Of a DNA stretch of 64,000 nt, positions 59,061 to 64,000 are shown one piece after another (position 1 is the stretch's first letter; each line of letters starts with the position of its first letter). A model generated the notes under the pieces. The model searched no databases, had not been told where the DNA came from, and saw only the letters and a list, made by a program, of their open reading frames with translations. This DNA is from a virus. The stretch covers positions 53,516 through 117,515 of the IMG/VR virus record IMGVR_UViG_3300023115_001125, one strand, 5' to 3'. A program made the translations under genes and the position numbers.

Positions 59061-60610
59061 TATGCGTAGTTACTCTTTTCAACACTTTGTGGTTGATACT
59101 TTTTCAAAAATGCGGCGACCATTTCTTTTTGTCCGCCTGCACCTAGTAGCATACCTAGTGTATCTGCGTTTTGTACATCTTTAGTAAACTGACGTTTAAT
59201 ATCAGGCTTAACTCTGTCTGTAGTTAATAGCATTTTAATAACAGTGGCTTGTTCAGCATTAATTTCATGCTGTTTGCCATCGTCTGTTGTTACAGCCTTA
59301 ACTGGATTTGGATTGCCTCTTGAGTCAAGTACTTTACCTACTTGTACAATCATAGGTGTTTGTTTGAAGTCTGGATCAAGACCAGCGTCATCGCTGTCTG
59401 CTGGATCCATTTGTTTCTTCATATCTGCAAAATCATCGTCCATATCTGAATCAATGATAAAGTCTGTTGCTTTCATAGTATTCTCCCTTTTTACTGCTCT
59501 GTTTGCTTTACTAAAACCTGAGCGATTTACTAGTTTAATATCACCACCAGGGTGTGCCAACACATAACCTTCACCACCTGGGGTATCACCAATACTTGCT
59601 TTAATGTCTGTGTCTTGCTGTTCTAGTTGATTAATAATATCATCTTTAACTGACATTATACTTGAAACAGTTTCCCACATAACTGAAAACGCTTTAATGT
59701 TTTCTTTAACGTATTGAGTAATCTTTTCTTGTTTAGGCTTACTAACTTTACTACTGCTTAACCATTGAATAAAGTCTTTACCTAAATTAGTTAATCCCGA
59801 GTCAACTTTGCTGTTCATATACGTATAAAGTATTTTGTCAAAGTCTGACACTTTCATTGCTGTTAGTTTATTTCTATCTAATAAACTATCAATAGCACCT
59901 GCATTTTGAGTTACAAGATTTTTAAGTTTATCAATTCTTGTAGTATCAATCTGTGGTGATTCTTGTGGTGTTATTGGAGGAAACACTAACAAGTTATTTC
60001 CTTCAAACATACCGTAATCTTTTAATGGTGTTTCACTACCATCTTCGTCTACTTCTCTATGAATAACTACACCAACTTTACTTGCACCAATACGCTTACC
60101 AATGTCGCTCTTAGCGTCAACTGTATAAGTTACAAGTTGTGGTTTAAAAACGTAACGTCCGTCTTTAACAGGCGGTGTGTCAAAATATAACATATCACCT
60201 TTAAAGTATCCTTTGTGTGATAAAGGAACAGCCTTCTCAGCAACAGTATAAGCATTTTTCATATTAGCCGCTAACTGAGCAAAGCCTTCTGGATTCTTTT
60301 GTGCGCCTGGACGATTTAAAAACATTTTTTCAACATCATCTGCTGATTTAGTTTTGCCGTCATATCCTTTTGCACTAAAGCCTGACTTGTCGGTAAACAC
60401 AAAGTCGCCATCTTCATTGCGTCCAAAGATAACTGCTGGCGAGCCGTCCCACTTAATAGTAGTAGCACCACGTCCTTCGTCATTAGCCATACTAGCCAAT
60501 GCATCAACAACACGTAGAGCACCTTTACTACCATTAAAGAATATTTCATCTTCTGCGTGTTGAATACGTGCTGGCGCTTCTGTAACTATTTTTATTTCGT
60601 CAAATCTCAT
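59060..60610 (-). CDS. Ligase-fold nucleotidyltransferase-like protein
   Basis: 516 residues. TIKWDGSPAVIFGRNEDG has K-x-DG (Lys53), motif I of covalent nucleotidyltransferases. YFKGDMLYF looks like motif III, GEGYVLAHPGG like IV, and DIKLVNRSGFSKANR like V. The start MRFDEIKIVTEAP fits the head-targeting pattern (VTE-A). Capsid-targeted ligase-like proteins could be injected to repair nucleic acid. The C-terminal ~140 residues are charged and unassigned. Activity is inferred from motifs only. Confidence 0.65.
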   Translation of the reverse strand: MRFDEIKIVTEAPARIQHAEDEIFFNGSKGALRVVDALASMANDEGRGATTIKWDGSPAVIFGRNEDGDFVFTDKSGFSAKGYDGKTKSADDVEKMFLNRPGAQKNPEGFAQLAANMKNAYTVAEKAVPLSHKGYFKGDMLYFDTPPVKDGRYVFKPQLVTYTVDAKSDIGKRIGASKVGVVIHREVDEDGSETPLKDYGMFEGNNLLVFPPITPQESPQIDTTRIDKLKNLVTQNAGAIDSLLDRNKLTAMKVSDFDKILYTYMNSKVDSGLTNLGKDFIQWLSSSKVSKPKQEKITQYVKENIKAFSVMWETVSSIMSVKDDIINQLEQQDTDIKASIGDTPGGEGYVLAHPGGDIKLVNRSGFSKANRAVKRENTMKATDFIIDSDMDDDFADMKKQMDPADSDDAGLDPDFKQTPMIVQVGKVLDSRGNPNPVKAVTTDDGKQHEINAEQATVIKMLLTTDRVKPDIKRQFTKDVQNADTLGMLLGAGGQKEMVAAFLKKYQPQSVEKSNYA

Positions 60611-61305
60611 TGTGGTAGTACCAATCCTTCTTTTTCAAAAAAGTCTTTAGCATCTTTTACAAGTGCTTCATAGTTTGGATCGCTTTTAATTTTTGCATTG
60701 ATAGTTTCAACACTTTTTAAATCACCAGCGTTTGAACCATCACCTAATAAAATCTTAGCAACTTCATCAGGGTCTTTAGTAACTTCTTTGTTTGTTAATC
60801 TATCAACTAGTCCATTAGTCGGAGACCATTTGTAACCTAATGCTTTTGCAATAGATGCCATCATGATCATTCTATGTTGTCCTTTAAATTCGCTCTTCTC
60901 ATCACCTCTTAAAGCAAACTGCATAAACTTAGGATCACCAAACATTAAATCAGTTTGTACAAACCCAAGTTTCTCATTGCCGTTAATAGGAGTTTTAAAA
61001 TGTACACTTATACCACTCTTTGCAATCCATTGTTTAGTATCATCGTCTGGGTGATTCTTTTGTACCCATGCACTTAATTTTGATACAAGTCCGTCTTTGT
61101 CAACACTTGCTTTATCAACAGCAACATCAAGGTCACCACTAGTTGGTTTAAGTCCTGTACTACCGAGCATATTGTTTACATGATCAAGACCTGTAATTTT
61201 TTCAAGCCATTTAAGTGTAGGCTCAACATCTGCTTTGTTAATACGTTGTGTTGCTGGTTCACCTTCTGGTGACTTAAAAACGTTTCCACCCTCGTTTAAG
61301 ATCAT
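60607..61305 (-). CDS. Pol-beta superfamily nucleotidyltransferase
   Basis: 232 residues. LGSTGLKPTSGDLDVAVD has the GS(x9)DxD signature (Gly48, Ser49, Asp58, Asp60), and FVQTDLMFGD would give the third carboxylate. GQHRMIMMASIAKALGYKWS then supports the helical half, as in CCA-adding and minimal nucleotidyltransferases. It overlaps the ligase-like gene by 4 bases, so the two probably act on the same end. Substrate unknown (RNA 3' end or protein). Confidence 0.75.
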   Translation of the reverse strand: MILNEGGNVFKSPEGEPATQRINKADVEPTLKWLEKITGLDHVNNMLGSTGLKPTSGDLDVAVDKASVDKDGLVSKLSAWVQKNHPDDDTKQWIAKSGISVHFKTPINGNEKLGFVQTDLMFGDPKFMQFALRGDEKSEFKGQHRMIMMASIAKALGYKWSPTNGLVDRLTNKEVTKDPDEVAKILLGDGSNAGDLKSVETINAKIKSDPNYEALVKDAKDFFEKEGLVLPQ

Positions 61306-61559
61306 TTCTTTTCCTTGGATTCAATTATTTTATCAACGCCACGTTTGAATTTACGAGGATCGCCACTTCGGATACTATTAATAAACCTGCGTTCAAGTTC
61401 ATTAGCCGTTTCGGTATCATAACTTTCAGCAATACGATTAAGCAAATTAATACTGCTTTCAATAAGATTATTACCAGTGGTCTGGATCAGATGGTCGTTG
61501 TTACCAGTCTGCCTAAAACTACTAAGTTCCTCTAGGATTGATCGTGTACGTTTTCTCAT
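61302..61559 (-). CDS. Small helical conserved protein
   Basis: 85 residues: MRKRTRSILEELSSFRQTGN, then LIESSINLLNRIAESYDTET and ANELERRFINSIRSGDPRKF. Conserved beside the nucleotidyltransferase in T4-like phages. Late motif ACTAAATAC (61577-61585) lies upstream. Possibly head-associated. Confidence 0.68.
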   Translation of the reverse strand: MRKRTRSILEELSSFRQTGNNDHLIQTTGNNLIESSINLLNRIAESYDTETANELERRFINSIRSGDPRKFKRGVDKIIESKEKK

Positions 61560-61616
61560 TTTCTTTTCCTTATGTTGTATTTAGTGTATTAAATAACTTT
61601 GTTGTCGTCAAATAGG

Positions 61617-61645
61617 TTGACAGCCATTATAATAGGTTGTATACT
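61617..61645 (+). promoter_or_regulatory. Promoter for tRNA-Gly and tRNA-Trp
   Basis: TTGACA, 17-base spacer, TATACT on the plus strand, directly before the tRNAs. Confidence 0.85.
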
Positions 61646-61663
61646 AAGCAAACAATATAAAAA

Positions 61664-61737
61664 GCGGGTGTAGCATAATGGTAATGCACTGGCCTTCCAA
61701 GCCATGTATGGGAGTTCGATTCTCCTCACCCGCTCCA
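61664..61737 (+). tRNA. tRNA-Gly, anticodon TCC
   Basis: Acceptor GCGGGTG/CACCCGC, D stem GCAT/ATGC, anticodon loop CTTCCAA, encoded CCA. Reads GGA and GGG; GGA fits AT-rich phage genes. Confidence 0.95.
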
Positions 61738-61743
61738 AACAAT

Positions 61744-61817
61744 GCAGGAATGGTGTAGTGGTAACACGACAGTCTCCAAAACTGTAAACTGAGGTTCGAT
61801 TCCTTGTTCCTGTGCCA
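61744..61817 (+). tRNA. tRNA-Trp, anticodon CCA
   Basis: Acceptor GCAGGAA/TTCCTGT with a G-T first pair, D stem GTGT/ACAC, anticodon stem ACAGT/ACTGT with loop CTCCAAA, encoded CCA. Six bases separate it from tRNA-Gly. Confidence 0.93.
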
Positions 61818-61840
61818 ACCCTCTTTTTGCCTCCATAATA

Positions 61841-61850
61841 TAATAAATAC
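61841..61850 (+). promoter_or_regulatory. Late-type promoter motif before the lipase gene
   Basis: TAATAAATAC on the plus strand, about 21 bases before the ATG, with AGGAGGG between. Confidence 0.6.
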
Positions 61851-61871
61851 ACATATTATAGGAGGGCAAAA

Positions 61872-62654
61872 ATGGGTATTTCTGCATTTAATTTTAAAGA
61901 GCGTAGTCTTTTATTTGCTAGACTGGCGCAAATAGCATATTCTAATATAGATGTTGCTAAGAAACAAGCAAAGAAGTTAGGGTTTACTACAGTAGAGTTT
62001 TACGAAAAAGACGGAGCACAAGCATATCGCTTTATGAATAAAGAGGATCTTGTTATTGCTTGTAGAGGAACAGAACCAACAGAGTTTAACGATATTAAAG
62101 CAGATGCAAATGCCCTTCCTGTTATTGCTGAAACTATTTCAAGAGTACACAGAGGATTTAAAGCAGAAGTAGATGAACTATGGCCAATGGTGCTAGAAGA
62201 TTTACAACGTAAAGCCAATGACAAGAAAAAGATTTGGTTCTGTGGACACTCACTTGGAGCGGCAATGGCTACTATTATGTCAAGTCGTTGCCACTTATAC
62301 CCAGACGTAGAACCTGTGCAGGAACTTTACACATACGGATCACCAAGAGTAGGCTGGCCTGGATATGTAAAGAGTCTTGGTGTAACACACCATCGTTGGG
62401 TTAACAATAACGACATTGTAACAAGAGTTCCACTTGCTATTATGGGTTACAAGCATCACGGTGAACAACACTATCTAAATGCATACGGCAATGTTCGTAA
62501 ACCTACAGGGTGGCAACTTGTTAAAGATCGATTCCGTGGAATGTGGATGGGGTTAAAGCAAGGCAAGATTGATAACTTTTCAGATCACAGTATGGTAAAC
62601 TATTGTAACTATCTTGAAATGTACGTTTCAGGAAAAGAAAACAGTCAAAGTTAA
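61872..62654 (+). CDS. Class 3 lipase-type alpha/beta hydrolase
   Basis: 260 residues. Ser127 in WFCGHSLGAAMATIMSS is the nucleophile. NNNDIVTRVP holds the aspartate and FSDHSMVNY the histidine; CRGTEPTEFNDIKADAN is the oxyanion region. Same fold as fungal lipases. No signal peptide is visible, so it may act inside the cell or be released on lysis, breaking host phospholipids or feeding phage membranes. Preceded by a late-type motif. Convergent with the dehydrogenase-like gene. Confidence 0.92.
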   Translation: MGISAFNFKERSLLFARLAQIAYSNIDVAKKQAKKLGFTTVEFYEKDGAQAYRFMNKEDLVIACRGTEPTEFNDIKADANALPVIAETISRVHRGFKAEVDELWPMVLEDLQRKANDKKKIWFCGHSLGAAMATIMSSRCHLYPDVEPVQELYTYGSPRVGWPGYVKSLGVTHHRWVNNNDIVTRVPLAIMGYKHHGEQHYLNAYGNVRKPTGWQLVKDRFRGMWMGLKQGKIDNFSDHSMVNYCNYLEMYVSGKENSQS

Positions 62655-63388
62655 TCTTTACGAATACGTTTATTATATTCAACTGCTTCTTTTAAAATAG
62701 ACAGGTCAACATCATCACGTTGGCCTGTTTTTATGAGTGCATTTATATCTTTAGGAAAACAATGTCCACCAAAGCCACGTTCTTCTGTGATGAAACTATG
62801 ACTATCTCCTATACGTTCGTCCATTGTTGTATAGTGTGCTACAGCGTCATATTCGATGTCTAATGCATCACATAGATCATACATCTGATTAAAGAAACTA
62901 ACCTTTAGTGCAAGGAAACTATTGCGAACATACTTAGCAAGTATAAGTTCTCTAGGTTCTGCAATTTCGATGCCTACTCCAAACACATTTCCCCAGAAGC
63001 AGGTACTGGTACCACCGATTAACATTAGATCCATTTTTGCTAGATCTTCTACTGCTGTTTTTGCCCTAAGAAACTCTGGAGAGAAGTTTAACATACGATT
63101 AGGAAATGTGTCTACCAACATATCCCAACCTTCTACCGAGATTGTGCTTTTGATTAGAATAGGTACATCAGGAGATGATTCAATTACTTCGTAAACATTT
63201 TCCATTTCACAACTGCCATCAGGTCTTTCAGGCGTTGAAACACAAATAATAACTGCATCTGTGTCTTGCGGAATTGGTTTATTGTATTCTGGCCAAGCAG
63301 GATCTACAATAGTAATGTCATGCTTGTCTTTTAATACTTCTCGATGTGCTTTGCCTACAAAGCCATACCCTGCAATAGTAATTTTCAT
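62651..63388 (-). CDS. Short UDP-glucose/GDP-mannose dehydrogenase-like protein
   Basis: 245 residues, about half the family length (~430). ITIAGYGFVGKAHREVL is the NAD loop, RMLNFSPEFLRAKTAVED follows, and the catalytic Cys210 lies in ERGFGGHCFPKDINALI. The C-terminal UDP-binding domain is absent. Truncated forms with the same end are seen in marine phages. It may still oxidise a sugar nucleotide or another C4/C6 alcohol. Confidence 0.85.
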   Translation of the reverse strand: MKITIAGYGFVGKAHREVLKDKHDITIVDPAWPEYNKPIPQDTDAVIICVSTPERPDGSCEMENVYEVIESSPDVPILIKSTISVEGWDMLVDTFPNRMLNFSPEFLRAKTAVEDLAKMDLMLIGGTSTCFWGNVFGVGIEIAEPRELILAKYVRNSFLALKVSFFNQMYDLCDALDIEYDAVAHYTTMDERIGDSHSFITEERGFGGHCFPKDINALIKTGQRDDVDLSILKEAVEYNKRIRKD

Positions 63389-63396
63389 AACTGTAG

Positions 63397-63777
63397 TTAT
63401 TTTGCTTTGCTTTGTAAGTCTGCGATTGCGGCTTTTATGGCATCCTCTGCCAATACTGAGCAGTGAATCTTAACTGGCGGTAAAGCCAATTCTTCAGCGA
63501 TGTCAGTGTTTTTAATTTGCTGTGCTTCTTCAAGCGTTCTACCTTTAACCCATTCGGTAAGTAGACTACTTGATGCAATGGCCGACCCACAACCGTATGT
63601 TTTAAATTTCGCATCACTAATCACTCCATCTTCGCCTACTTGAATTTGTAGACGCATAACATCTCCACAGGCAGGTGCTCCTACCATTCCTGTTCCTACG
63701 TTTTCTTTCTTGGGATCAAAACTACCTACGTTGCGAGGATTCTCATAATGATCCATTACCTTGTCGCTGTATGCCAT
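63397..63777 (-). CDS. iscU: IscU-type Fe-S cluster scaffold
   Basis: 126 residues. Cluster ligands are Cys37, Asp39, Cys63, His105 and Cys106, in the same numbering as E. coli IscU (APACGDVM, TYGCGSAIA and KIHCSVL). LPPVK at 99-103 is the Hsp70 (HscA) recognition motif. The protein builds Fe-S clusters for transfer to carriers such as the A-type protein at 3.2-3.5 kb. It is a complete scaffold, not a fragment. Confidence 0.96.
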   Translation of the reverse strand: MAYSDKVMDHYENPRNVGSFDPKKENVGTGMVGAPACGDVMRLQIQVGEDGVISDAKFKTYGCGSAIASSSLLTEWVKGRTLEEAQQIKNTDIAEELALPPVKIHCSVLAEDAIKAAIADLQSKAK

Positions 63778-64000
63778 CTTTCTCTCCTATTTCACAATAC
63801 TTTTCTTGTTGGGTGAAGAAGTCTTCTTCTTCCCAGTCGGGTGCCAATCTAAACTGTAAGGGATTGCCAGTGCGTTTTGAATACGCTCCACTGTATTTAA
63901 CAACGATTGTATCATCTTCATATAGTATTTCCTCTGCGTAGGCCGGGTGTAATGCAAACGTGTTCAGGACAAACGCATATATCAATACTGCAATCAGTAC
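63743..64000 (-). CDS. Exported protein, N-terminus outside window
   Basis: The C-terminal 85 codons are in view. The visible part starts in a hydrophobic signal peptide ending AYA-EE, then ILYEDDTIVVKYSGAYSKRT and an acidic EEEDFFTQQEKYCEIGEKDG. The start codon may be just before base 64000. It overlaps iscU by 35 bases. Role unknown; periplasmic location expected. Confidence 0.6.
   Translation of the reverse strand, partial: VLIAVLIYAFVLNTFALHPAYAEEILYEDDTIVVKYSGAYSKRTGNPLQFRLAPDWEEEDFFTQQEKYCEIGEKDGIQRQGNGSL

Noticed and set aside
1-64000. CRISPR array, insertion sequence or integrase
   Set aside because: No regularly spaced repeats, transposase or recombinase genes were seen.
1-64000. 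Cyanophage assignment
   Set aside because: No photosystem, plastocyanin, high-light or pentose-phosphate genes; the permuted tmRNA alone does not exclude it, but porin and ROSE-like leaders fit alphaproteobacteria better.

Overview
The window is best read as part of the genome of a large marine T4-like myovirus. The DNA is AT-rich, genes are tightly packed with frequent 4-base start/stop overlaps, and most lie on the minus strand. Hallmarks include a giant tail/fibre protein, an S74-chaperoned tail fibre, a beta-helix virion protein, class Ia ribonucleotide reductase with glutaredoxin, ATP-dependent DNA ligase, UV-damage endonuclease, phage-type nucleases and four tRNAs. A circularly permuted tmRNA gene, ROSE-like leaders and Gram-negative envelope proteins (a porin and lipoproteins) point to an alphaproteobacterial host. 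No photosynthesis gene is present, so a cyanobacterial host is not supported. The host assignment is inference.

Layout. Bases 1-10.2 kb: end of a giant structural protein, a Fe-S A-type carrier, UV endonuclease, a phosphomannomutase-like HAD phosphatase, a membrane-anchored glucosaminidase, a glycosyltransferase, a cupin, a QueD-like enzyme and two 2OG-Fe(II) oxygenases. 10.2-16.8 kb: tail-fibre and other virion genes. 16.8-26.9 kb: DNA ligase, small regulatory and nuclease genes, two oxygenases, tRNA-Arg and tRNA-Thr, a ribosomal protein bS21, ClpP and a metallopeptidase. 26.8-36.8 kb: the most unusual part, with a bilin reductase - flavin halogenase - heme oxygenase - ClpS run next to Hsp20 and full-length DnaK, then GMP reductase, two more oxygenases and a second bS21. 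36.9-41.6 kb: a coiled-coil membrane protein, three lipoproteins and a complete outer-membrane porin. 41.7-50.9 kb: small conserved genes, the tmRNA, a cold-shock protein, an Sm-like protein, glutaredoxin, NrdB, NrdA and a tailspike-like protein. 51-53.6 kb: a RecB-like nuclease and three more oxygenases. 53.6-61.6 kb: a head/virion block that includes a candidate -1 frameshift, two paralogous very basic proteins, a ligase-fold protein and a pol-beta nucleotidyltransferase. 61.6-64 kb: tRNA-Gly, tRNA-Trp, a lipase, a short UDP-glucose dehydrogenase-like protein, IscU and a partial exported protein.

How it works together. Two promoter classes are visible. One is sigma70-like (TTGACT/A, 16-17 bases, TATAAT-like) before metabolic, regulatory and RNA genes. 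The other is an ATAAATA motif before virion genes, resembling T4 late promoters. The gene content suggests a virus that rebuilds host translation (two bS21, tmRNA, tRNAs), protein quality control (DnaK, Hsp20, ClpS, ClpP), Fe-S supply (IscU, A-type carrier), nucleotide pools (NrdAB, GMP reductase) and the cell envelope (porin, lipoproteins, lipase), and that carries at least eight probable 2OG-Fe(II) oxygenases. The heme oxygenase, bilin reductase and halogenase probably form a pigment or halometabolite pathway.
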